From: Amphiplicatus sp046296195
Lineage (GTDB): Bacteria; Pseudomonadota; Alphaproteobacteria; Caulobacterales; Parvularculaceae
Assembly (NCBI GenBank): GCA_046296195.1
Contig: JBKBLR010000003.1
Span: forward strand, 76,466 to 140,465
DNA length: 64,000 nt
Direction of reading: 5' to 3'
Shown piece by piece: positions 52,828 to 61,348 of this stretch. The first letter of the stretch is position 1; the number at the start of each line of letters is the position of its first letter. A model generated the notes under the pieces. The model was not told the origin of the DNA, did no database searches, and saw only the letters and a program-made list of their open reading frames with translations. The translations under genes were made by a program, and so were the position numbers.

Positions 52828-53693
52828 TCAGCCGAGCGGACGAGGTTGAGGAACGCCGCGGCCGCCGGGCTGCGCAAGCGCCCGGCGACCGCATAGACGT
52901 GAACGGTGCGCCTCACGTCGAGTCCTTCGAGCGGCGATCGTTTCACGTCGGAGAGCTGCGGCGCGGTTTCGGGAACGATCGCGACGGCCGCGCTCGCCTG
53001 AAGCAGCGCTTTGAGGTCGTGCTGGCTGTCATACTCATGCGCGGCGGCCAGCGCGCCGCCCCGCTCGGCGAACCAGCGCTCGACCGCGGCACGATCCTCA
53101 CAGCCGGTCTGCCTCAACAGTGACTGGCGCAAAAGATCGGCAAAGGCGAGCGTGTTATGGCGCGCGAGCGGATGCGACGCCGGGATCGCGATTTCAAATC
53201 CTTCGGAATAGAGCGCCCAGCGATCGAGCCGCTCCCAGCCGTCATCGACCGCACTGGCGATCGCGAGGTCAAAGTCGCCGCCCTTCAGCTCATCGAGGAG
53301 GCGCGCCGCAGGCCCGTGCTGGATGCGGAGCTGAAGGCCGGGAAAAGTCCGGAACAGCTCCGACACCGGCGGCATGAACAATTCGAGATTGACGGTGTTC
53401 GACACGCCGATCGAGAGCGGGGCGACCTCGTTCTTCGTCACGGCGCGCGCGAGCTCACGCGCGGTCAGCGCACTTTCATAACAGCGCTGCAGAAGCGGCA
53501 GCATGCGCTTGCCGAGTTCGGTGAGGTGCGAATGGCGCCCCTCGCGGCGCAGGAGGTCCCCGCCAAGCTCGCCTTCAAGCGCCTGGATGGCGCGCGTCAG
53601 CGCCGGCTGCGAGACATTGCACTCCTCCGCCGCGCGCGTGAAGTTCAGCGTCTCGGCGAGCGCAAGGAAGTAACGGATCTGCTGCATTTCCAT
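52809..53693 (-). CDS. LysR-family transcriptional regulator
   Basis: Protein of 294 residues beginning MEMQQIRYFLALAETLNFTRAAEE (read as 1-24), followed by 'CNVSQPALTRAIQALEGELG', the LysR winged helix-turn-helix. The substrate-binding domain has the two-lobed pattern ('LRIQHGPAARLLDELKGGDF'). Relatives near peroxiredoxins are OxyR-like, but the pair of redox cysteines of OxyR cannot be placed with confidence. ATG 53693 or 53687 may be used. The 165-base gap upstream holds no gene. Confidence 0.88.
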   Translation of the reverse strand: MEMQQIRYFLALAETLNFTRAAEECNVSQPALTRAIQALEGELGGDLLRREGRHSHLTELGKRMLPLLQRCYESALTARELARAVTKNEVAPLSIGVSNTVNLELFMPPVSELFRTFPGLQLRIQHGPAARLLDELKGGDFDLAIASAVDDGWERLDRWALYSEGFEIAIPASHPLARHNTLAFADLLRQSLLRQTGCEDRAAVERWFAERGGALAAAHEYDSQHDLKALLQASAAVAIVPETAPQLSDVKRSPLEGLDVRRTVHVYAVAGRLRSPAAAAFLNLVRSADYSAVA

Positions 53694-53858
53694 GCGAAGG
53701 GGCCCCCGGCCGTCCCTTTTTCTCGTTATAACGGGCGCACGGCGATCGCCGCAATCGCCGGCTCTCGCCATGAGAAGCGTGTCTCAGGCTCTTCAGAGGC
53801 CATTAGCTGACATTTGCCCGCTCAATGACGGCCTGGGACGAGAAACCGAGCAGACGAA

Positions 53859-54347
53859 CTAGCGGTAGGGCGCGTCGAGCTCGAGATTTTTCGCGATTTC
53901 GCGTTCCCAGCGGTCGCCGTTCTCGAGGAGCTTGGCCTTGTCGTAAAAAAGCTCTTCGCGCGTTTCGGTCGCGAATTCGAAGTTCGGGCCTTCGACGATC
54001 GCATCGACGGGGCAGGCTTCCTGGCAGAACCCGCAATAGATGCATTTCGTCATGTCGATGTCGTAGCGCGTGGTGCGGCGCGAGCCGTCCTCGCGCGGTT
54101 CGGCCTCGATGGTGATCGCCTGCGCGGGGCAGACCGCCTCGCATAATTTGCAGGCGATGCAGCGTTCCTCCCCGTTCGGATAGCGCCTCAGCGCATGCTC
54201 GCCCCGGAAGCGCGGGCTGAGCGGCCCCTTTTCGAACGGGTAATTGAGCGTCGCCTTCGGCTGGAAATAATACTTCATCGCGAGGAAGAACGCCCCGACG
54301 AAGTCCTTCAGCATGAAGCCGTTCAAAGCCTGAACGATGCGCGACAT
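53859..54347 (-). CDS. nuoI: NADH-quinone oxidoreductase subunit I
   Basis: Protein of 162 residues with two intact [4Fe-4S] motifs, 'CIACKLCEAVCP' (C63, C66, C69, C73) and 'CIYCGFCQEACP' (C102, C105, C108, C112), and the family ending 'WEREIAKNLELDAPYR'. It carries the N6a/N6b clusters that lead electrons towards quinone in complex I. It follows nuoH by 5 bases. No nuoJ comes after it; the next gene is a LysR regulator. Confidence 0.96.
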   Translation of the reverse strand: MSRIVQALNGFMLKDFVGAFFLAMKYYFQPKATLNYPFEKGPLSPRFRGEHALRRYPNGEERCIACKLCEAVCPAQAITIEAEPREDGSRRTTRYDIDMTKCIYCGFCQEACPVDAIVEGPNFEFATETREELFYDKAKLLENGDRWEREIAKNLELDAPYR

Positions 54348-54352
54348 GGACC

Positions 54353-55435
54353 TTACGATCTCCAGCTTTGAAAATAAGCGGCGAGGTCCGGGAAGGCGAG
54401 CTGCAACCCGGCGACCAGCACGACCCAGACGAGGGACAGGGGCAGGAAGATCTTCCAGCCGATGCGCATCAGCTGGTCATAGCGGTAGCGCGGCACGATC
54501 GCCTTCACCATCGCGAACAGGAAGAAGAAGAAGAACGTCTTCAGCATGAACCAGAAGACCGGGATCTGGTCGAGGAACGGGACCCAGCCCGCCGGCAGCG
54601 GCGAATGCCAGCCGCCGAAGAAGAGCGTCGTCAGCATCGCGCACATGAGGACGATGTTGGCGAGTTCCCCGATCATGAACATGAGGAACAGCGTCGAGGA
54701 ATATTCGACCTGATAGCCCGCGACGAGCTCTGACTCCGCTTCCGGAAGGTCGAAGGGCGGCCGGTTGGTCTCCGCAAGGGCGGAGATGAAGAAGACGACG
54801 AACATCGGGAACAGCGGAATGAAATTCCAGTTCCAGAAGCCCCCGCCCGCGCGCCCCTGTGCATTGACGATGTCGGAAAGATTGAGCGAACCGACGAGCA
54901 GGAGAACCGTGATGATGACGAAGCCGATCGAGACCTCGTAGGACACCATTTGCGCCGCCGAGCGCAGCGACCCGAGGAAGGGGTATTTCGAGTTCGACGC
55001 CCAGCCGCCGATGATGATGCCGTAAACGCCGAGCGAGGAGATCGCGAAAAGATAGAGGATGCCGACATTGATATCGGCGCCGACCATGCCGGGCCCGACT
55101 GGAATGACCGCCCAGGCGACGAGCGCCAGCACGAAGGTGATGATCGGGGCGACGAGGAACAGAACCTTGTTCGCGCCCGCCGGGATGACGATTTCCTTGA
55201 AGACGAATTTGAAAAGGTCGGCGAAAGACTGAAGGAGCCCGAACGGCCCGACGACGTTCGGGCCTTTCCTCATTTGCACGGCCGCCCAGACCTTGCGGTC
55301 GAAATACATCAGGAACGCCTGCGCGATGAGAAGCCCGAGGATGAGGGCGAGCGCCTGAAGGGTCGTCGGCACGAGCCACCACAGCCAGCCCTGATCGGTC
55401 GGGCGTGAAGTCAGAAAGGTCCAGATCTGTTCCAT
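54353..55435 (-). CDS. nuoH: NADH-quinone oxidoreductase subunit H
   Basis: Protein of 360 residues with eight membrane helices and the conserved quinone-site loops 'AAVQMRKGPNVVGPFGLLQS' (about 51-70), 'LAETNRPPFDLPEAESELVA' and 'GYQVEYSS'. NuoH joins the membrane arm to the peripheral arm of complex I. Upstream of it there is no nuoG; the neighbouring gene is an unrelated hydroxylase on the same strand 112 bases away. Confidence 0.97.
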   Translation of the reverse strand: MEQIWTFLTSRPTDQGWLWWLVPTTLQALALILGLLIAQAFLMYFDRKVWAAVQMRKGPNVVGPFGLLQSFADLFKFVFKEIVIPAGANKVLFLVAPIITFVLALVAWAVIPVGPGMVGADINVGILYLFAISSLGVYGIIIGGWASNSKYPFLGSLRSAAQMVSYEVSIGFVIITVLLLVGSLNLSDIVNAQGRAGGGFWNWNFIPLFPMFVVFFISALAETNRPPFDLPEAESELVAGYQVEYSSTLFLMFMIGELANIVLMCAMLTTLFFGGWHSPLPAGWVPFLDQIPVFWFMLKTFFFFFLFAMVKAIVPRYRYDQLMRIGWKIFLPLSLVWVVLVAGLQLAFPDLAAYFQSWRS

Positions 55436-55547
55436 GGCGGCGCGTCATAGGGCGGTTGAGCGCCGGAGGGAAGGCGGCGCGAGGCGCTGGAGCGTCGCGG
55501 GGTCTGCTTTGACCGACGGCGTTCCGGCCTTGGGAAAAGCACCCGGA

Positions 55548-56492
55548 TCAGGCGATAAAGTCGGCTCCGGGCCGGCCAGCCGGGGCGCCCGCGCTTCGCC
55601 CGACAAGGGGATCCGGGGCCGCAATCGCCTCTTGAGCCTGACGCGCCTTCGGCTTCCATTCGGGCGGGCGCCAAAGGCAGGCGAGCGCCGACCGCCAGTC
55701 CGGCGCCGACCGCATTTTCGCGAATAGCCAGCGCCAGCCGTCGAAATGGATGCGCAGGGGATTGTTGGACGTCATCGGCTCGACGAGGCCGAATTCCGGC
55801 TTTTCGGTCTCGGGCTCGAACGTTCCAAAAACGCGGTCCCAGAAGACAAATACCTGCCCGTAGTTGCGGTCGATGTAGCGGGGATTGCGGCCATGATGCA
55901 CGCGGTGGTTCGCCGGGGTCATCACCCAGCGTTCCAGCGGTCCGAGTTTGTCGACGAGCTCGGTATGGTTGAAAATTCCAAACATGTTTTTCAGGGTCGC
56001 GACCGCGGCCAGCGTCAGCGGGTGAACGCCGGCGAGCGCGGCGGGGAGGAGAAGGATCGTGAGCAGCGGCGTACCGAAGGCCATACCGCGCGCCGCCGTT
56101 GAGAAATACAATCTCTCCGAGGAATGATGGGGCTGGTGGAAAGCCCACAGGAACCCGATGCGATGCGTCGCCCAATGGTCGAAATGATAGGCGGTCTCGT
56201 GCACGAGAAAGGCGACCGCAAAGGTCCACCAGGCGAACCCCGGACTTGCCAGGCGAAAGTTGTCATAGGTTGAGACATAGAGAAGGAAGGGCAGAACGAG
56301 GCCGACCAGCGCCTCGATCGCTGTCGCCAGCGCGGACGTTCCCATGCTCGCGAGCGTGTTCGCGTCATCGTAGGCCCGCGGCCGCGAGACTGCGTAAAGC
56401 ACGCGCTCGACCGCGATCATGGAAAGATAGAAACCGAGCAGCAGCACGAAGCCGTGGCTCTCGAGGAAGGCGACGAAAGGCGGCGGCGTCAC
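55548..56492 (-). CDS. sterol desaturase / fatty acid hydroxylase family protein
   Basis: Protein of 314 residues with membrane helices in the first half and the three histidine clusters of di-iron membrane hydroxylases: 'HETAYHFDHWATHR', 'HQPHHSSERLYFS' and 'NHRVHHGRNPRYID'. It hydroxylates or desaturates a lipid acyl or isoprenoid chain, using oxygen. The C-terminal 60 residues are basic and proline-rich, outside the fold. The substrate is unknown; carotenoid or fatty acids are typical for relatives. Confidence 0.9.
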   Translation of the reverse strand: MTPPPFVAFLESHGFVLLLGFYLSMIAVERVLYAVSRPRAYDDANTLASMGTSALATAIEALVGLVLPFLLYVSTYDNFRLASPGFAWWTFAVAFLVHETAYHFDHWATHRIGFLWAFHQPHHSSERLYFSTAARGMAFGTPLLTILLLPAALAGVHPLTLAAVATLKNMFGIFNHTELVDKLGPLERWVMTPANHRVHHGRNPRYIDRNYGQVFVFWDRVFGTFEPETEKPEFGLVEPMTSNNPLRIHFDGWRWLFAKMRSAPDWRSALACLWRPPEWKPKARQAQEAIAAPDPLVGRSAGAPAGRPGADFIA

Positions 56493-56552
56493 GGCGTTGT
56501 TCCTGCGCTTTGAGCGGTTTTCCCGGCGTTGACCTTCATTTTCGGGCGCTCT

Positions 56553-58976
56553 TCAGAAATGCACGCGAACGCGGCCGCCCCAGAACCGCGGCGGCGCGGG
56601 ATAAACGGCGACCGTACCAGGCTGTTCGGGAACGCCGAACGCGCCGGCGAAGTATCTCTTGTCGAAGATATTTTCCGCGAATGCTTCCGCAAGCCAGCGC
56701 CCCTTTCCGCCGCTGACGCCGATGCGGCCGCCGAATACCGCGAAGGCTTCATTGCCAGCGGCGGCGAGCGCGTCAAGGCTCGCCTTCGATTGCCAGCGCA
56801 CATTGACGTGCAGGAGGCCGTCGAGCCCGGTGGCGCCGATGGGCGGCGCATAAGTGACGGCGCCGGTCAGCACGTGACGCGGAGTTCCCGCAAGCTGGCT
56901 GCCTTCGAGTCCTGCGAGCGCCGTGCCGGCGAGCTGCGCCGCATCGGTGAATTCTGCATCGAGGAGCGTGTATCCCGCCTGCATGGTGAGCGCATCCGTC
57001 GGCCGGTAGCGGGATTCAAGCTCGACTCCTCGCGCCCGGATATCCGCATTGACGACGAAGAAATTCGTACCGCTGAAAACCAGATTCTGGAAATCTGCGA
57101 CATTCTGCAGAAACAGCGCGGCGTTGATCGCCAGAGCGCCATCCAGCCAGTCAGTCTTGACGCCGATTTCATAGGCGTTGACGACTTCCTCCTCGAACTC
57201 GAGATCGTTCGTCTGCGCGCCGTCGCCGCCGAGGATGACGGTGTCGAAGCCGGAGCGGTCGAGGTTGAAGCCGCCCGCCTTGTATCCGCGATCGTACCCG
57301 CCATAGGCGAGCAGGCTGTCAGTTAGCCTCCAGGCGAGTTTGGCGGTCCCTGTGACTTCCGTTTCGGTGCGCCTGTCCGCATAGGCGCCGTTGAATTCGG
57401 TGTTGACGGCGGGGTTGCAGGATAGGAGCACAGCCTCCGGCGCGGCCGTCGCGAAAGCCTGGAACCCTGGATCGGCGAGGACCGACAGGTAGAAATCGCA
57501 TGTCGGCGACACCGCATCGAGCGTGGCAGAAAACGTCTTGCGCTCGCGGTTTAGGCGCGCCCCGGCTGTCAGCGTCAGGCGGTCGCTGAGCGAGATCTCA
57601 TTATGCGTAAACAGCGCCCACGACGTCGTGGCGATCGTGTAGGCGTCAGCCTGCTGACCGTCGCCGGCGACGGGAGCCGGCAGCGGAAATCCGAAAGCCT
57701 CGGGAACGGCGGCGCCGAAGGTGTCGTAAAGCTCAAATCCGGCAAGCGGATTAAACGCGAACAGCGCGTCGACATAGGCAACATTCTGGGCGCCGAATCT
57801 GACGGTGTCAGTGAAGGCGAGGTCTTCCTTGGCGAAGAACGCGCCGACAAGCCAGTCGAGCGCGCCCCTTTCGCCCTGCAGGCGAAGTTCTTGCGTAAAG
57901 GTTTCAAATCCCGTGAATTGCCCCTCGCGATAGGCGCGGTCGAGGCCTGAAAAATCGATGTCTTGTCCGCGCACGAGTTCGAAATCGCGATAAGCGGTGA
58001 TCGCGGTCAGATTGAGCCCCCCGATCTCCCAATCGATTTCGTTCGACGCGCCCCATTCATCGACGTTCTCCGTCAGATCGCGGCCCGGAGTGTAGGCGAC
58101 CTGGAAGGCTTCTGTCGCTTCCCGGACAAGGCCCGTCAGCGCCGAGAAGGAGGCGATGAGATCGACCGTATCGGCGGTCGGTCCTGCGATGAAATTGACG
58201 CCGGCGCAGCAGTTCTCATCCGCCCGGTAAAGATCCGCGATAAGACGCATGCGGAACGTCTCGTAAGGCGCGAACAACGCCTGCCCGCGCACGAAATAGC
58301 GGTCTAGATCGTTGAACGTCCGATCTGAGTTCACATCGCGAATGTGGCCCTCGCGCTCGCGATATTTGCCGTCGACGCGCAGCGCGAGCGTGTCGGCGAC
58401 GACTGGCCCCGTGAGTCCGGCCTCGATCTCGATCTGGTCGAAATTGCCGAAGATGGCGCTCGCATATCCCGCGAAATCGTCTTGCGGGCCGGCGGTTGTG
58501 ATGCTGATTGCGCCGCCCGACGTATTTTTGCCGAACAGCGTCCCTTGCGGTCCGCGAAGCAGTTCGACCTGCGCGACCTCGGGAAGCTCGGCGATCCCGA
58601 TCCCGGAGCGGCTTCGATAGACTCCGTCGATGAAGACGCCGACGGCGGATTCGAATCCGGCGTTGTCGCCGGACGTCCCGACGCCGCGGATCGACAGAAA
58701 GGTGGCCCCTGCGCCGGACTGCCCGCTGGCGCTCGCAAAGCTCGGCGAAAGCGTCTGCAGGGCGCGGATGTCAGTCACACGCGCATACTCGATCAGGCGC
58801 TCGTCGAAGGCGGAAACCGAAACCGGCACATCATTTATGGACTCGGCCCGGCGGGTCGCGGTCACGACGATCTCGTCGCTGCTCTGGGCCTCGGCGACGG
58901 AGATGAGGCCGACCGCTGACGCGGTCGACAAGGCAAAAGCGCGAACGCTGCTGCGCGCTGCGAATTGACCAGCCAT
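56553..58976 (-). CDS. TonB-dependent outer-membrane receptor
   Basis: Protein of 807 residues from ATG 58976 (GGAAGGG upstream). It has a signal peptide (cleavage near VAEAQ), TonB-box-like 'DEIVVTATRRAESI', a plug with 'VELLRGPQGTLFGKNTSGG' and a C-terminal barrel ending 'FWGGRVRVHF'. The plug also carries 'FIDGVYRSRSGIGI', usual for large organic-ligand receptors of alphaproteobacteria. It is divergent from a TetR regulator and the shared region contains a perfect operator that overlaps the TTGACA of its promoter, so TetR repression is likely. The ligand is unknown. Confidence 0.93.
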   Translation of the reverse strand: MAGQFAARSSVRAFALSTASAVGLISVAEAQSSDEIVVTATRRAESINDVPVSVSAFDERLIEYARVTDIRALQTLSPSFASASGQSGAGATFLSIRGVGTSGDNAGFESAVGVFIDGVYRSRSGIGIAELPEVAQVELLRGPQGTLFGKNTSGGAISITTAGPQDDFAGYASAIFGNFDQIEIEAGLTGPVVADTLALRVDGKYREREGHIRDVNSDRTFNDLDRYFVRGQALFAPYETFRMRLIADLYRADENCCAGVNFIAGPTADTVDLIASFSALTGLVREATEAFQVAYTPGRDLTENVDEWGASNEIDWEIGGLNLTAITAYRDFELVRGQDIDFSGLDRAYREGQFTGFETFTQELRLQGERGALDWLVGAFFAKEDLAFTDTVRFGAQNVAYVDALFAFNPLAGFELYDTFGAAVPEAFGFPLPAPVAGDGQQADAYTIATTSWALFTHNEISLSDRLTLTAGARLNRERKTFSATLDAVSPTCDFYLSVLADPGFQAFATAAPEAVLLSCNPAVNTEFNGAYADRRTETEVTGTAKLAWRLTDSLLAYGGYDRGYKAGGFNLDRSGFDTVILGGDGAQTNDLEFEEEVVNAYEIGVKTDWLDGALAINAALFLQNVADFQNLVFSGTNFFVVNADIRARGVELESRYRPTDALTMQAGYTLLDAEFTDAAQLAGTALAGLEGSQLAGTPRHVLTGAVTYAPPIGATGLDGLLHVNVRWQSKASLDALAAAGNEAFAVFGGRIGVSGGKGRWLAEAFAENIFDKRYFAGAFGVPEQPGTVAVYPAPPRFWGGRVRVHF

Positions 58977-59040
58977 AGACCCTTCCAAAACCCTCGCTTT
59001 CCGAGGCAAGGCCACTTATTGAGGGCGGGAGAATGACTTT

Positions 59041-59068
59041 CATTGACTGATCTGTCAATCAGTCAATG
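59041..59068. promoter_or_regulatory. 28-base palindromic operator between TonB receptor and tetR
   Basis: CATTGACTGAT-CTGTCA-ATCAGTCAATG: perfect 11-base arms around a 6-base spacer. On the minus strand it contains TTGACA, a consensus -35, followed after 17 bases by CATTCT, for the receptor promoter. It lies 39 bases before the tetR start. The position suggests a TetR dimer (or two) blocking RNA polymerase for the receptor and perhaps for tetR. Confidence 0.75.
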
Positions 59069-59107
59069 AGCCCCTGATCTGCCAAACTGGCGGCGAGGAG
59101 ACCCGGC

Positions 59108-59749
59108 GTGTCGTCGACGAAAGTTCGTTCGAGAAGCGAGCAGCGCAACGAGACCAGGGCCGCCATCCTGGAGGCGGCCATCGAGCTCTTTTCCCGAAAG
59201 GGATACGAAGGGGCGGCGACCACCGAAATCGCGCGCGCGTGCAACGCGCCGGTGCCGCTCATCATGTACCATTTCGAGAGCAAGGAAGGGCTCTGGCGCG
59301 CGGCAGTGTCGGAGATCTACCGGCGGATCGAACGCGCGCTCGACGAGGGAATGGCCGGGCTCGCCGGGCTTGAGGGAGAGGCGGCCCTGCGCACTGCGGT
59401 CAAGGTCCAGATTACGGCGATCGCCCGGCACCCGGAATATATGCGCCTCCTGCTGCATGAAGGCGCGCAGCATTCAGAAAGGCTGGTCTGGCTGGTCGAG
59501 ACCCATCAGCGGCGGCTTTCCGAGCGTTCGATCGAGCTCATCCGGTTCGCCCAATATCTCGGCTATGCGCCAGATATCGATCCGATGCACGCAAAGTACA
59601 TTTATTCAGGCGCGTTCTCACTCGCGATCGCTTTGGCGCCCGAATATGAGGTCATGACGGGCGAGAGGCTCGTCGACGATGCGTTTATCGACCGGCACAT
59701 CGACGCCTGCTTCGAGGTTCTGTTTCAGAACCGGTCTCGCAGCGGTTGA
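59108..59749 (+). CDS. TetR-family transcriptional regulator
   Basis: Protein of 213 residues from GTG 59108. The helix-turn-helix is at about 14-60: 'RAAILEAAIELFSRKGYEGA', then 'TTEIARACNAPVPLIMYHF' and 'SKEGLWRAAV'. The C-terminal part is a helical dimerisation and ligand domain ('AIARHPEYMRLLLHEGAQHS'), of the type with TetR_C_28-like features. It is divergent from the TonB receptor with the 28-base operator between, so it probably represses uptake of its ligand's source. Confidence 0.9.
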   Translation: MSSTKVRSRSEQRNETRAAILEAAIELFSRKGYEGAATTEIARACNAPVPLIMYHFESKEGLWRAAVSEIYRRIERALDEGMAGLAGLEGEAALRTAVKVQITAIARHPEYMRLLLHEGAQHSERLVWLVETHQRRLSERSIELIRFAQYLGYAPDIDPMHAKYIYSGAFSLAIALAPEYEVMTGERLVDDAFIDRHIDACFEVLFQNRSRSG

Positions 59750-59785
59750 TCCTTCTGAGCGACGCGCCGGCGTCGGCGGCAGGCG

Positions 59786-60784
59786 CTACGCCGTGCGCTC
59801 CGCGAACTGGCCGTATCGCCGGAAGCGATAAAGATAGCCGGGAACGATCGCCTCGATCGTCTTTGCCGTCACGCCAAGATCGGCGAGCGTGCCGACATTT
59901 TTGCCGACGATGTTGTCGCGTTTGAGCAGTTTCACCTGGTCGCGCGTGATCGGCGGGGCAATGAAGGGCAGCGCGCCGAGCATTTCGCCGACGAGGCCGA
60001 AGAGCGGCGCCACGGCGAAGGGCACAGGCAAAAGGAGACGCCGCGTGCCCGTCTCGGCGAGCATGAACTCCAGAAGCTGCCGGAACGTGTAGATGCGCGG
60101 CCCGCCGAGTTCATAGACGCGCCCCCTCGCCTCCGGCGTCACCAGCGCTGCGCAGACAGCGTCGGCAACATCATCGACATAGACCGGCTGGAATTTCGTC
60201 GCGCCGCCGCCGATCAGGATCGGCAGGGGCAGGAAAGGCGGCGTCATCGCGGCCATCGCCGCAAATTTGTTGAAGAACTGGTCTTCGGGTCCGAATACGA
60301 TCGACGGGCGCAGGATTGTCGCCGAGGGAACTGCCGCGTGCACGGCGCGCTCGGCCTCGCCCTTGGTCCGCGCATAGAGGCTGTCGCTCGATGCGTCCGC
60401 GCCGATTGCCGACATGTGAATGAACGTCTCGACGCCGGCCTTGCGCGCGGCATCGACGAGCGCCGCGGCCCCGGCCCCCTGCACGCGCGCGAAATTCTGC
60501 GCGCCCTGCTGGAACAGGATGCCGACAAGATTGATGACGGCGTCGGCGCCCTCGATCGCGCGTTCGACCGAGGACCGGTGGCGCACATTCGCCTGAAAGA
60601 GCTGGATCTGGCCGACCGCGCCCATCGGCCGCAGGAATTGCGCATGATGCGGGCGCCGCACGGCGACGCGCACGCGCCATCCGCGTTTGGCGAGCTCGCG
60701 CACCACGTTGCGCCCGATGAATCCGGAACCGCCGAAGACGACGGCAAGTCTTCCCGCCCCTTGCGCTGTTTTCGAAACGGTCAT
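59786..60784 (-). CDS. complex I NDUFA9-family NAD(P)-binding protein
   Basis: Protein of 332 residues of the atypical short-chain dehydrogenase type. The nucleotide-binding motif is 'AVVFGGSGFIGRNVV' (14-28), followed by 'GADAVINLVGILFQQG', 'FIHMSAIGADASSDSLYA' and 'ATILRPSIVFGPEDQFFN', the series seen in NDUFA9. In mitochondria and alphaproteobacteria this protein binds NADPH and associates with complex I. It lies 3.3 kb from the nuoHI pair. It is monocistronic, with 389 bases upstream. Confidence 0.9.
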   Translation of the reverse strand: MTVSKTAQGAGRLAVVFGGSGFIGRNVVRELAKRGWRVRVAVRRPHHAQFLRPMGAVGQIQLFQANVRHRSSVERAIEGADAVINLVGILFQQGAQNFARVQGAGAAALVDAARKAGVETFIHMSAIGADASSDSLYARTKGEAERAVHAAVPSATILRPSIVFGPEDQFFNKFAAMAAMTPPFLPLPILIGGGATKFQPVYVDDVADAVCAALVTPEARGRVYELGGPRIYTFRQLLEFMLAETGTRRLLLPVPFAVAPLFGLVGEMLGALPFIAPPITRDQVKLLKRDNIVGKNVGTLADLGVTAKTIEAIVPGYLYRFRRYGQFAERTA

Positions 60785-61173
60785 GAGCGTCCATCCGATC
60801 GCTGATCGACAGCGGTCGCCTATCGGAATTTACGGCGGCGAACAATGCGTCCGACAGGCCGCACCCGGCGTCGCGGCCTGGCCAGGCGGAGTGACTTTCC
60901 CGCACCTGCGGGGAGGCGCCGGGCGGTCCGACCGCCGTGCCGACGCTAGAGCGGCGTGCGCAAAAGTGTGCGCGGTTTTGCGCGGGTGAGGCGCGAAGCG
61001 CCGAGCGCCGCAACAATCAAAAACTTGATCTAGCGCCTCGATTCCGGATCAGGGCGCGAGGATCTGGCGCCGGAATCGGTCACGCGCCCGCCGTCCCTGA
61101 TGGCGGGACCGGAAGCCTCGCCGGCCGCCTTTCATTGACATTGCCCCCTGCCCTCCCTATTCCCCCGCGGCCT
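60785..61173. other. 389-base gap without a gene
   Basis: No coding reading frame is convincing here. It holds the start region of the NDUFA9-like gene on the left, two inverted repeats (GCGCAAAA at 60958-60965 with TTTTGCGC at 60976-60983; GATTCCGG at 61040-61047 with CCGGAATC at 61070-61077), and the tRNA-Leu promoter on the right. The repeats have no T-tract and no assigned role. Confidence 0.6.
61135..61163 (+). promoter_or_regulatory. promoter of tRNA-Leu(CAG)
   Basis: TTGACA (61135-61140) matches the -35 consensus and is 17 bases from TATTCC (61158-61163). The tRNA begins 10 bases after the second box. The -10 is weak but the spacing is ideal. Confidence 0.7.
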
Positions 61174-61258
61174 GCCCAGATGGCGGAATTGGTAGACGCA
61201 CCAGTTTCAGGTACTGGCGCCGCGAGGCGTGGAGGTTCGAGTCCTCTTCTGGGCACCA
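61174..61258 (+). tRNA. tRNA-Leu (anticodon CAG)
   Basis: Class II tRNA: acceptor GCCCAGA pairs with TCTGGGC, anticodon stem CCAGT/ACTGG around loop TTCAGGT (anticodon CAG, codon CUG), a long variable arm and CCA encoded at 61256-61258. The gene is intact although a mobile element is inserted directly after it; the element probably restores the 3' end. Confidence 0.96.
61236..61258 (+). other. probable attachment site of the conjugative element
   Basis: The T-loop to CCA end of tRNA-Leu(CAG), the usual core used by tyrosine integrases that target tRNA genes. The integrase gene lies 90 bases away and points towards it. The matching copy at the other end of the element is outside the window, so the exact core is not known. 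Confidence 0.5.
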
Positions 61259-61301
61259 TTGACGAAAATAAAGTATAAATTTCAATGACTTACAGGTTTC
61301 G

Positions 61302-61344
61302 GTGGGACACTTTTTCCTGAAATCGAAATAGTGGGACACTTTTT
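61302..61344. repeat. 14-base direct repeats near the integrase
   Basis: GTGGGACACTTTTT occurs at 61302-61315 and 61331-61344, 29 bases apart start to start, between the tRNA and the integrase stop. Such a pair beside an attachment site can be arm-type integrase sites. No third copy is seen in the window end. Confidence 0.7.
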
Positions 61345-61348
61345 TGTT

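Noticed and set aside
61040..61077. GATTCCGG / CCGGAATC inverted repeat as an operator
   Set aside because: The 22-base loop is long and the position is far from any start; recorded only as part of the gap.
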